Shown one piece after another: positions 11,890 through 24,111 of a DNA stretch of 64,000 bases; position 1 is the stretch's first letter; every line of letters starts with the position of its first letter. The notes under the pieces were generated by a model. It searched no databases, was not told where the DNA came from, and worked only from the letters and a program-made list of their open reading frames with translations. Position numbers and translations under genes: made by a program. The stretch comes from Acridotheres tristis (Eukaryota > Chordata > Aves > Passeriformes > Sturnidae): the NCBI GenBank assembly GCA_037013685.1, contig CM072897.1, positions 15,918,643 through 15,982,642 of the forward strand. Direction: 5' to 3'.

Positions 11890-14800
11890 GGGAAAAATGA
11901 AAAAAACACCTCACTTTAAGAATAAGCTTTCAGAGATGTAGCAAACCTCAATTTGGCCTAAAAGCATCAGGAAATCTATGCATAGCTCATACAAGAGCAT
12001 ATAAAACAATTTGCAGTGTATAAATATAAATATAAATGTATTATGAACTATATGCAATCAGAAAGTGCATATACCACTGAAGCAATTTAAAAGCAGTTTG
12101 CATCTTTAAGAACGATTGCTAAAAACTTTAAAGCACCAGGCCTTGAACTAGAATATTTAGATACCCAAAGAAAAGGAAACCAAGGGATTTCCTTTACATC
12201 ACTGCAATGACGCAATCCACTATGGAATTTCAGCATGTGGCAGACTTGAAAGACTCAGGTAATTACCAGCTGATGCTGTTCATGTACTTAAAGCTACACA
12301 TTTGCCTTAATAAATTCCTGAAAGGGAGACACGATTAATTCCCTCCAAACTTACATAAATAGGGAAAAAAAGAAGTGGAAAAAAACTAATTATGAATTCA
12401 GCATATCTGGTAATGATCAAATCTGATAATTTCAAGAAAAAAAGGAATTCTCTCTTCTGAGAGCAGTAAAGCCTCTGAGTATTTTAAATGCTGCATCATT
12501 AACAGATGGTTTCAGAATAACTATCAACGTCCTTATGCATTTTCTTTTCTAGTTAATGTTTCAAAACAAGGTAAAATTTATTCTTTATACTTTCTAGGGC
12601 AGAACTTGCTCCAGCTCCAGGGAAAGTTAGTTTTCGCCTACAGCATTTGTGCTTTCACAATTTCCTCCTCTAGTGCAGAGGAAAGAACACACAACAACTT
12701 TTGTGTCAGCTTTAAAAATGCCAACAGTAAAAAGTATTACTTCACAGCAGTGTGACATAATCAGCTCATTCAAGGTTAGAGATGGAAAGGGGAGCTTTAT
12801 TTCTTCATTGAACAAATACAATTTGCTTCTCAATAATGTACAGTAGTTTTCAACATCTGTAGTGCATAAATAAACATAAAAATAATTCAAACTTACCTCA
12901 TTTTAAATCACATCCATTGAAATAAAAAAAGAAGCTCGAAACACACACAACCAGTCAACTCTGAGAGCCATCTGCCAAAGTTCTGGGAAGCTTTCCTGCC
13001 TTCCACCATGCATTTGCAACCCTTCCTCTAGGCAAGGTTTCAACATTTGTTGAACTTAAAAATAAGTTGTTTGGATTCATTAGGGGTAACATGCTAAAAT
13101 CTTCCAGATTTGAATACAGACTCTGAATATTAAGATAAATGATATCACCATCATGGTCTGCCTCCCCAGGAACATATACTGTGTTTATTCACAGCTGCCT
13201 GCTTCACTCACACACCTTGAAGTACACGTAAGTCTCTTCCATTAAAAGGTATTCCAGTTCACATCACAAATTGTTTTAGAATGAAATCCTTGCCCTGTGA
13301 CACTAACCAGACCTAAGTAACTTCTGAAATTTCAGACTGAATAAAACCCACTCAGTAAAATTCACTTCAGCATGACAAGTTAGAACCCATAAAGGAAACC
13401 TATGCACTGCACCTGGCCCAATCCTTTTTCTTATCATGTGGTTTTATTCCTGACTTTTCTTCAGCAGGAGATACAAGACCCCCAGAAAACCCCACCACAA
13501 TTTCTTCTGACTTCAGGCCGGAGTACAGAGATTTAGAAATGGTTTCAAGCTCCAGGAATGGTACCTGAGCTGAACTTTTTAACGTTTATGTATCACTGAG
13601 CATTAGTGATCTGCACCCCCTTTACACTGTCAGCTGGTGATAAATCTGCAGCAGACCAAATCTGGCATCATGCCCAGTCTAACTTATATATCTTCTCCAA
13701 ATCATAAACTTCCTAAACTAATGCTTCTCTCTGCAAAGATACTGGGAAGAGGATAAATCTTCAGCCATAGCAGGCTGTTAAAATTCATTGAATTTGCATG
13801 AGTTAACTGAAAAAAATTGTCCTTAAAAATATAGATCAAAGAAAAGTACATTTTAACAGTTTTTTATTGGCCTTTCCCTATTTGAACAATCTCTCAAGAG
13901 AGCAAACACATCTAACTTCACACCACATCACATATTTAATGACTTCCTTAATTTGTGCAGCAACATTCCATCTCATTTATACCTCAGACAAAAATTACAT
14001 TTTTGTTCAATCTTCACAAGTTTCTCAAATTAAAAAAAATAAACAAGCAAACAACAAACATCACCCCCACTCCTCTACCTTCTCTGGAACACATAAGAGA
14101 TGGGGCAGCTGTTTTCTGGCCTAAGAGTAGAAACCTCAAAGTATCAACCCGCTCAACAATGATTTACAACACAGCCTTGGACAAATTATTGAAAAGTATC
14201 TCTGTAAGTCCCTGGCCCCTGTGTGTCAATGATATATATAACCCACCAAGTGAAACTCAAGAGTCGTGTTTGTCTACAGCATGCTTATTCCTCTGCCATG
14301 CAGCAAATGTTTGTGTTCCTTTCTGTGCCCTTCCCAATTAGAGTTTTATGTATTTCTAATGAGTAAAATTAGCTTTCTTTGCTTTGAGTTTAACTTCAAA
14401 GTTTTCTTTTTTTTTTAATCTTTGTCTATGGCAAGTAATTGCTATATGTGGTAGAATTGGTGGATGTTTTTCTATCAAAATATTTATTTTGATAAAAATA
14501 CAAGGCAAGTGTGGGTGGCAGGAAAAAATGCATTTCCTGCCCAACTCTAATTATATATGTATATACACACATATGTGAAGAGTAAATGTACTGTTTTGCA
14601 TACTTTGTTTTTGCCTACCCATCCATGGTAATTAAACCCATGTGTATTATATTTATTCCCCTGAGTTCAACCCTCCCTTTTGACAAATCAAATGATTAAA
14701 CATATACTTTACTTCTAACAAGACTCTATACAACACTAAACTGCTGCCACTTAGTTGCAAGAGCTTTGCTTTTTATAATAAATACCAAATATCTCTATTC

Positions 14801-16494
14801 CCCACCCCCTTTCACCCGTGCTTTGATAAGCAGCAGCCTTGAACTGACAGTACTTTGCTTCCTCTGGGGAGGGCATTACCCTTCATTCTGCAATGCCACT
14901 TGTGTGTGTCAGCCCATGGACCACTGGCTGCTCCTAAGGCAGTCACACCAGCATTTTCAGGGTGATGCAGACACCCCTAACTACATCCAGGGAAGACCAA
15001 GAAGTAGTGATGTCATCTGCAGTAAGACCAGAGCACAGAAGAGCTGTTCCATTGGAAAGGCTTGACCTCAGCAGAGGCAGGAGCTCTGCAGGCTCCTCAC
15101 TGCAGGCAGCACAGGCAGCCTCGGGGTCCCTGCCAGAGCACCGTGGGAGGTCAATAACACAACTTCCTTCTCAGGCCTCGGCATATTTCAGTTTCCATAA
15201 CACTGATTACTAATCCCTTAACTTTTTGGAAAAGAAGATGCTCAGATCACGCAGCCACTTGACTGCTCCATCAGCTGGAGTACTCGGATTCCAAACCTGA
15301 GGTGCTTCTCTAAGTTCTGCAAATGGATTATGCAAGGATGTGAAGGTTTGGAAACAGGCTTTTAAAGAAAATCATCACGATTGCAGACAGAAACAAAAGA
15401 GTCTCAATAGGAAATGAAATGCCACTTTGGAGTAAAGCATGGCCCATGGAGTCGAGATTATGGGCTGGTACTTAAGCTAACAGTGTGGGCTGTGAGCAAC
15501 CAGTACAAGTGCCAGCAGGACTGTGTGATGGTGCAACTGTTGTCCACCAAAAAAAACCAAGGAAACGTTTGCTCCCATCACAGAGAACCAAAGCTAATAT
15601 TAAAAAAACCTTTGAGTTTCTTTGAAAGTTCTTCATAAAAAGAGCGGTTATAACAAAGTATCCAAAAATCTGTATACTCCTCCTGTTAATTGGTGAGACA
15701 GGCTGTGTATGGAGGGAGGTCACATACTTTAAACTTTGCAAATTGGCAGATTATTTTGCTAACCAGAGAATGCAAACTTCGCTTCAGGCACTCATCCTGT
15801 AAGACCCTTCCTTCCAAAAAACAGAATAAATGAGGGGGAGCTGACAAGAACAGACTATTTAAACATTCAAATTCGTGGCACACCCTATTTTATTGACAAG
15901 GGAAGAGGGAGGGAATGTCCTTTCTGTACTTTCTCTTATTTTCACATAGGATCAAGGCCTGCAGATTCCTTATAAGTTACTCATGACATGTAAAATATTA
16001 GCAATCCAGTTGACCAAGAAATTTGTAAGAGTAAAGCAGCAGTAGTACAGCCAAGCCCAAGCAGAACTCAAGTTCTGTTGCTTCTGCAGTCCATTATTAT
16101 CCCACAGTGGGTTTGGGAGGGGTTTACATGTGATCCATTCTCAGATTCCACACCTTTTAGGAGAGGGCATCTTTTAAATTTGGGGAAGATTACAGTTCAT
16201 TTGAAGGATAGACATAGGTACATGTTAGAGCGAAGTCAGTATGATGCAGAATAAAATGGCAGATGTTTTTGAAGTAGTAACATAGGAATTTAAAAATTAG
16301 AAGTCTCAGACAATTTCCTTATTAGAGTTTGCCGAAAATATCCATGTTTCAAATCCTTTACTAATAGTTTTCTGCTTAGTTTCTCATACAGATGAGAAAA
16401 TATTACTATAAACTAACTTCAGCTTTGAAACTCAATACCCATAAATTTATATATATACGTCTGTAAGACAGGATAGGTTTACCTCCTTCAAGTG
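11890..16494. other. Intergenic DNA without a recognised gene
   Basis: AT-rich DNA with a short TATAAA/TAAATA tract near 12020, an alternating TA/CA tract near 14550-14575 and a GC-richer block at 14850-15180 of unknown origin. The 128-codon frame at 13955-14341 has no recognisable domain. Confidence 0.6.
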
Positions 16495-16845
16495 AAACAC
16501 ACAGGTGTGACACTTCAAAAGGATTCGCCTTTATTTACCAGACAAAAATTACAGACACATCACATTTGCAGTAGTGGCCCTGATTCCACTTTATGTGAGA
16601 TATGTTGTCCCTTTGTTTGCTGCTGACAAGCGTAAAGAGCCACTTTCACTGCAGATAATAATGGTTAATTTATCACACAGAGCAGTGGCTGACCTCTGTT
16701 CGTCCCTGGCCCTCCATCACCTTCACACCTGCTCAAGCTAATTGTTAGAGCCAAGTGTAAATGAAAATCAACTGGGCTAATAATGAATGGAGGCCATTAC
16801 TCGCAACAGCACATTACTTTACAAAGGTTTATCAAGTTCTGATAT
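16495..16845. promoter_or_regulatory. Candidate conserved noncoding element
   Basis: The block holds a T-box half site (AGGTGTGA at 16503-16510), TGGTTAATTTATCAC, CAAGCTAATTGTTAG, and TAATGAATGGAGGCCATTA with its inverted TAATG/CATTA pair. It has no repeat signature and stands out from its flanks in complexity. It is a good candidate enhancer, with conservation unproven. Confidence 0.4.
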
Positions 16846-16849
16846 AACC

Positions 16850-19800
16850 AGTCCCTTAGTCACAGCTCCCTGTTTTATAAATGACAATAAGGCAAATTCT
16901 TCAGGCCAGGAAAGAAAAGCAGGCAGTAAGGAGAAACACCTATGTTTGCCACTGCTTTTATAGACCCTGAGCACAAATAATATCCTGACACTGGAGAAGG
17001 CAGGCCAGAAATCCTGGTTCGTAAAGCAGTGGAAGTATTTTTTAAATTCTGGAACAGGGTGAAGTGTTTATTCATTTAACATGTCTCAAGATTCATAGGT
17101 GCAAGTATACAAACTAATGAACAGGCAAAAATCTGTTGGTGAATAGGAAGGAATTCGGTGAAAATCCAACCTGTAAGTCACACTAGAGACTTTCCCTGTA
17201 AAGAGCACAAGACAATCCACCACGTCAAAAACTAAAATCTCAAGGAACTTTACCTTGCTCAAAACAAAACACAGAACTTGCTGTTTTTTTCAGTAAATCC
17301 GACATCTATTTATCTTCAGACAATATGGACAGAAATAATAAAAATATCACAAATACTCATTCTCACACAATTAAAAATTGTAGAATTTAGGGGGATGGAA
17401 GGTTGTCTATAACTTCAAAACGGATAATATAGAAGATATAAAGATATAAGAGCTACTAAATTCTCTTTAAGATCCCACCTCTGTAATTGTTTTCTCATAC
17501 AAAAAGAATTGTGAGGCCATCAATGCATTTTATCTATCTCCTCCAACTCCCCCAAGAGAAAAAAAGACAGCAGTTATATTCAGAATCATGCAACAGAAGA
17601 ACAAACAGCTTGATAGGGATTAAAACAAAAACTGAAACCAAATAAAATTCCACTTCCAGCTTCTTATCCACGTTCAGATTATTTTCAAGCAAAAACTCAA
17701 GACCTACAGACAGTGAACACTGTGTAAACAAGCTTTAAACACATCTGAACCGGGTCCTGCTGCCTTCAGTGATTTACTAGAAGAAAAGCAAATACCTGTT
17801 TTTCTGTAAGTCTCTCATTACTCCTCTGTACACATCACCACAATTTTGACTTTTCCTCATTTGGAAGGAACACAGAGTATGTATCAAAATTGTTCATAAT
17901 CTGATAGAATAATTTTATTTACCCAGTGGAATAATTTTTATTAACAGCAAATCCATACTCAGCCTTCCCACAGAGTATCATAAAAGCAGAACTTCTGATC
18001 AATTCAAAAGCGTTTTTTCATAAAAAGTTTAAAAAAAGAATTAAAACAAGCATAATATCGTCTACCATTTATACTGTATTAACAATCTACTAGATGCCTT
18101 CAAATTAGTAGAATAAAGTACTTTCTTGCATGGATCTACAGGACAGAATCCAACATCTATACAAATAAATAAAGGAGCTGCTAACAATTATTGAACATCA
18201 CATTGGTTGCTCCAGGGCACAAGCCAAAAAAAGGGAAATGAAAACTTGAACGTGTGACAGACATGGAACAACAAGGTCAGTAATATTGCTGAGAGTTCAT
18301 GCACACAGTCTGGAAGAAAATTGTATATGTACATATTTCACAGGTTCACAGTGCTATCCTGATTCTCCAGAATTATTTAGTAAATTTGCTTAACTTACAC
18401 CTTTGGTCCCTATTATATTTTCTCTTGTTTTTCCATCCTCATCAATACAGAGCCAGGATAGAATTGTGCAATATGAGTGTGGCTTTCTATTGCACTGCAA
18501 GGCAAGGATAGAAGAGAAAATTCCTCTGATGTAACCTGGACACAGCCAGAGCATGTCCAGTGTGAACAGAGTTCCTGGGATCTCATTGCACTCAACAGCC
18601 CCTCAAACACGTGCAAAACAAAAGCCCAAACTGATGTTCCATTTTCCTTAAGGGGAAAATATTTTTCCATACGTGCCAGTCTTATGGAAAACTGTAATTA
18701 ATTTTGCTCTTCTCATGGTCAGACTTGTTTTATGGCACAACATTGCACACTACATTAGCTAGTGCTGGTTATTCCACTGTATAGGTTCCAAAATCTTATT
18801 TGACAGGAAGTGCCATACATTCAGAGAGCTGTACCTTTTACTGCAGAATCCATGTGTGTGTTTCTGAGTAAGTATTGATCTATCTTCAGTCATTTCCAAG
18901 AGTACTAAAAGACTAAAGAAATGTAGGCACATGGACCAGTTGCTGTTTTCCACAGAAGGTTCTTTGCCATTTTATATTAGTTACATATGTGGAGACTTTC
19001 AGAGCCACCTTATCAGTTCCCCAAATCATCACCAGAAAGAAGCAATTATCTTTTATAAAAAGTGATAACAGATTGCTAGCCAGGCTACTCTAAGTATTCT
19101 CCACCAAGTATCTTTAGATATCCCCTTCCTTTCCCACACATTGTCACAGTTCCACATGCTCTGGCTATATAATCTAACACATTTTCTATAATTCAGTTTA
19201 AAGCTGGTGTTCTTTGTTCAGTTTTAGTTGACAATTGAAAGAAATTGCTATAGAAACCTTGAAGTAAAAAAAAAAATCTGCAGGAAGTTGTCAACCAACA
19301 TTATGCCAAGCAAGCAGTGCACAGTGCCCCATCATCCCTGTGAACAGGCCTAAGGATTTTTCCCATATGTAAAAAATGCTCAATCAGAATGCAAAGCAGT
19401 CACTTGGTGTACAGTCAAAAGACACATTTCTTTCCAATATGTAGCTCTCAGAGAGAGTAAGAACAGGTCTTTGCAAAGAGTGTTTAAGCAGCTGTCTCAT
19501 GATCGATTTGATAGTCCTGTTTGAGCCTATTTAGAGGTAAAACCATGAACTCCAACCAGTCTATAAACCACATACTACAAACCAGGAACTTTAGCACCAC
19601 TTTCCCTGTAATTGTCATACTGACAGATGGAATATTTGCCTCAGAAGTGGTGTACTCCCTTCCCATCCTCTCCCACTCCTTAAGCTACAGATATTGTTAT
19701 CTGAAAGGGTATTCTGGAGTAAAAAGTTCTCAAGGTCATCTCAGCATCTCTATCTCCCTTTGCCTCCTCCCCAGCTCATTTCCAAGAGAGTCTCTCCTCA

Positions 19801-22800
19801 GCATTCTCTACGTCCTCTGCTCATGCTCTGGCAGCAGCACTGAGCATGGAGGAAGATTCCAAGTTCATCCATGGAAGTAATTTTCCAGACATTTTTCCAG
19901 GAAGACACTCAGACCAGATGAGGGTCTCTGAATAGAGCAGAAAAATTCTAATGCACAAGTGCCCAGGGCACTTCAAGTACTACAGTAAGCATCTGACCTT
20001 GGCTTAGGAAAGCAAAATATATGTGACAGAGTAAAGGAGTCTGATAAAGTAAGTCCTGTGCTCATAGTAGCAAACATTTTGTATTATACTCCAAGAGCAA
20101 GATCATTCTGAATATATAACTGGATTGTATTTTTAACTTTTATACCCATTAAAACTTCAAAGTATTTTCTGAATAGAAAATTTATGCTACATGTCCCATG
20201 AAGCTGTGCTAACCCTTTGGAGAACTAATCATCCCACTAAACAGGATTTTCTCTCTCAGTAATATTTAATACAGTATAGAGGCTGATTGTGATAGCAAAA
20301 ATATCTTTTAGTTTCCTAAAAGAAGAAAACCCTCAAAAAGTCCAGGCTTGAACAACTGTTTTCCTACACAATCAAGTTTAAAAGACAGAGAATAAAGCTT
20401 GGAGTAAGGTTCTATTTAAATAGCATTGCATAGTCTCATATTAGTGAAAAAATGTCTACTTGGAAGAGGGGAAGAAACCAGTCATCTAGATTATATAGTT
20501 CATGGAGAGCATGTGATTCATTAATGGTGAGGGTATTCAGAAAATCCAGTTAAGGAAGGCAGCCAAAACCAGTTGATGCCATCAGAATGCTCTCCCCATC
20601 TATTAGGCATACAACATTTAAGAAAATTTACAAGCAGCAGCATTAACTACTGTTCCCAGCCTTTACAATTTGTACAATGAACTCGGTCTTCAACAGAGAG
20701 AATAATTATGCTAATAGAAGAAAAACTTTCAAAAAAAAAGGCAGCCAAATCCAAGAGACCTGTCAATGCCGGTGTCATCAGTGGAGTGATAACTAGTAAA
20801 GAGCAGATATCAAAGGTTGTCTTTTTCTTCCCCTCCATGCTCTGTTCTGTTTGAGCCCATGGTGGTCACAGCTCCTTTAACAATATTTATAATGAAGGAA
20901 CAACGCTGGAGATGTCAACCTTGATTTTTCATAAAGGCTCCTCCTGCCCAGTTCTCCCCTTAGGCTAACTGTAAAAGTACCTGATTCCCAATTCTCAAAC
21001 ACAAAAGCGCACAGAGCTTGAAAGCTGAGCTGACTAATAAAGTTTGCATATCCCTAAGAACAAGAGCACACAATGAAGAAGAAAAGGAATGGCAAGATTA
21101 AACAAAAACAGTAAGCTTGGATGGGAAATAATAAAAATTTAAAGAGGCAAGAACTTAGATACCACTCTACCCCCCCACACTCTTGTTCATTTACATTTCA
21201 GCATGTCCTAAGAAGCATCTGTTTTATGTCCTGACTGCTGCATCAAGGTACATACACCACAAAACTTAAATCACAGTTTGGAGTTGGAATGATGAAAGGT
21301 TGTGAGCAATGTAACTTCTGGGTCATGGAACTTCAGCTCAGGAGGAATCTAGAACAAGGGATAAGACTGACCCAGCAAACAACTCTGGGTTACTGTTTCA
21401 CTTTGGACCTTTATTGTATGTAAAACACACACAAATATGGGAAATGCCTCCAAACAAACAGGAAACATCATCTTACCATAGTACCACGAGCTGGATTTGT
21501 ATGCTGTAGAGCTTCAGTGCATTTCTGAGCACTTGTCAAACAATAGTAGCTCGGGGCTAGACTGTCAAGAGATTTTTTTCTTATTCATATACTGGACCAA
21601 AAGAAAACAAGTCCATCTTTGTCCCTCTGCTCTGCCTTGCTTGCATTATGACTGAGTGCTGGAAAGGGCAGGGGCCTCCTGCCCAGCACGGGCAAGTGAG
21701 CAAGAAGGAAAACCAGGGCAAGGACTTGATGCGACAAGCATCAAGCAGCCAGCAGGCTGCAGGAAGAGAAGGCTCTCACTGCTCCTGTCTGGGGGCTGAC
21801 TGACACCACAGCACTGCCTCACATCCCGAGACGCCTGCCTGGTTAGAAGAGGTCTGGGAGCCGGGCAGGCTGACACCTCCTGCTGAGAAGAAGTGTGAAG
21901 CTGTTGGACTCCACTCTAAGTTGCCTAAGGCAGAAAGCAATAACAAAACCACCATATCTCAATAAAGCTACAGGGACATTTTGAGGGGAATAACAAACGT
22001 ACAGAATCATCCAATAGGGAGTTTGAAGAATGAAGACGCTTCAAGAAGATGAAGAACATTCTAAACTGGAGGAATGGACATGACATCATGTCTCCAGAGC
22101 TCCCTTCCCACTGGTTACTTGCTCAGCAGAGTGGTTTCAGGGCTGGGCAGGCACAGGCTGCCCACCTGCCCACAGAGCTGCTGACACACTCCTCTGGCTG
22201 GCAGAGCCACATGGAACAACATCTGAGACCATGTGCTCCTCATAAGTGAGTCCAGTGGACTGCACACCCCCTATCCATCTGCAACTGCTAATGAAAAGTG
22301 TACTTGTAAATAACAAACGGGGATAAATTTTATTTAAATTTTAACAAAAATTTAGTTTCTTTCACCTCACCTTCACAGACTGGAACAGTAATGGAAGATG
22401 GAAGCAAACTATATTAGCAGTATAACACTTTCAAACAACCTTTGAAACTCCATATAAAGTGTGAACAAAAAGTAAGCGATGAAGCAGAAGGAAAGATACA
22501 TTCAGCATTAATATTTTCAAACAACTGTTACTGTACAAGTCCACTAGTAATATTTTCTTTTTTTAATCATACATGCACTACACAACCCTTTATAAAGCAG
22601 TTGACATGGGACTGGCATAGCTAGTTAATCATACAGGATACCCAAAATATCCCACAGAAGGCAACAGGGAAAGAGCTGATCCATGTAATTTTTTCAGAGC
22701 ATTTGAAAGCAGCTACCCCCTCAGTAGACAGGCTGTACTTATAGACCATCCATAACAACTGATCTATGTACAGATGTGTCTTCCCAGTGTTACCACCAGC

Positions 22801-23571
22801 CAGGTTACACCTTGCTGAGAACAGCATCTGAGCTTTACAAATACAAAAGATAGCAGTGACAAATTAAAATGAGCTAAAACTTGCAGCAAATATGTAGGCT
22901 CCAGACAGACTGAAGAAACCTACATTTTCATTAAGAAATTCACATTATCCATAATAACTTTTGTAGACTTCAATAGTCTCTCTAGACCAACTGGAACAGT
23001 CCTTAACAGCAACAACAAAGAATCTGCTCTCTTAGTGCAACTGCAGACATTTTCTTTTTTGTGAAAGAATCTTCCATGCTATGACAGGAAACAGGCCAGG
23101 CCTATCTCAGATCATTTTGCTAATGCATACATGTCCTCGTGCACCTTTTCTTGGAAGAATAAAAATGGCTAAAATTTCAGACTACCACAGGCTAGACTAG
23201 GTTACACCAGCATTGTCCTGTTTGGTTTACTCTAAATCCCACAAGGAGTAGGATGATAACTGTGGGTGGCTTACCCATAAATGGCATATTCTCTATTGAG
23301 ATATACAAGGCAGCACTGCAAACAGTCAAACAGAACCATCCTCAGTTCACTTCAACCATTGTTTGCAAATAGGTCAAGAAAAACTGGCTTTCATTCTAAT
23401 AGACTGGGAAGTTTTGTGCCTATGAAATGCAATAGCTACTGAATCTAAGACTTTCAAATTATTGACTCCCCTACATATAATGGAAGCTAAACAAAGCATT
23501 CCATTTTCTATGAGATACTTCTTCTATCACATGACATGGTGCCATATTCAACCTGCTAGCTCCTGACACCG
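16850..23571. other. Intergenic DNA without a recognised gene
   Basis: Mostly AT-rich. A GC-richer block at 21640-21880 and another at 22100-22240 are of unknown origin and may be old repeats. Open frames up to 119 codons have no domain. Confidence 0.6.
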
Positions 23572-24111
23572 TGTCAAAGTGGGCAGTTCCCAGGAACAGA
23601 GACCCAAAATGCAGCTTAGCTGGGCAGAGGCTCCACGGCACTATGGGCTAAGCAGGTCTAAGATTTGGTTTCCAAGAAGGTTTATTGCCAAAGACAGATA
23701 CAACCAAGCAGGGTCCAGGGACAAAAGACAAGGACACTGGCTGTGTTTATAACAGAGAGGCAAGGGTACAAATTCTTACCCAGCAGGGGGAAGGAGCACA
23801 GGGCAATGTTTACAATACACAAATCAATGGGGAAAGCAGGGGGAAGGGAATAGATCAAACAAACCAATGGGGCTTCAAAGATCAGGGGGGTTCCACAGGG
23901 GATTTCCAAGCAGGGACTGACAGCTCGGCAGGAGGAAGGGCAAAGAACATTCCACAACAAGGGGCAGGTCTTTGGGTATGACTGGCACCTGGGTAGGAGG
24001 GCACAGCCTAGGCTGAGCCAGCAACATAGGGGGGCACAGGAACAAACCATTAAAGAAAAAACACACTGCAACATCTCCCCATGCCATGAGGGATAAAAAC
24101 ACCCCACAACA
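23572..24111 (-). mobile_element. Solo LTR of an endogenous retrovirus, about 540 bp
   Basis: Read on the minus strand the block begins TGTTGTGGGGTGTTTTTATC and ends CCCACTTTGACA, so it has TG...CA ends. A TATA box (TATAAA at 23746-23751) is followed about 60 bases later by a poly(A) signal in GCAATAAACC (AATAAA at 23681-23686) and a roughly 110-base tail, the expected U3-R-U5 order. No gag, pol or env lies next to it. A clear target-site duplication was not found, so the ends may be off by a few bases. The 146-codon frame across it is an artefact of its base composition. Confidence 0.72.
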
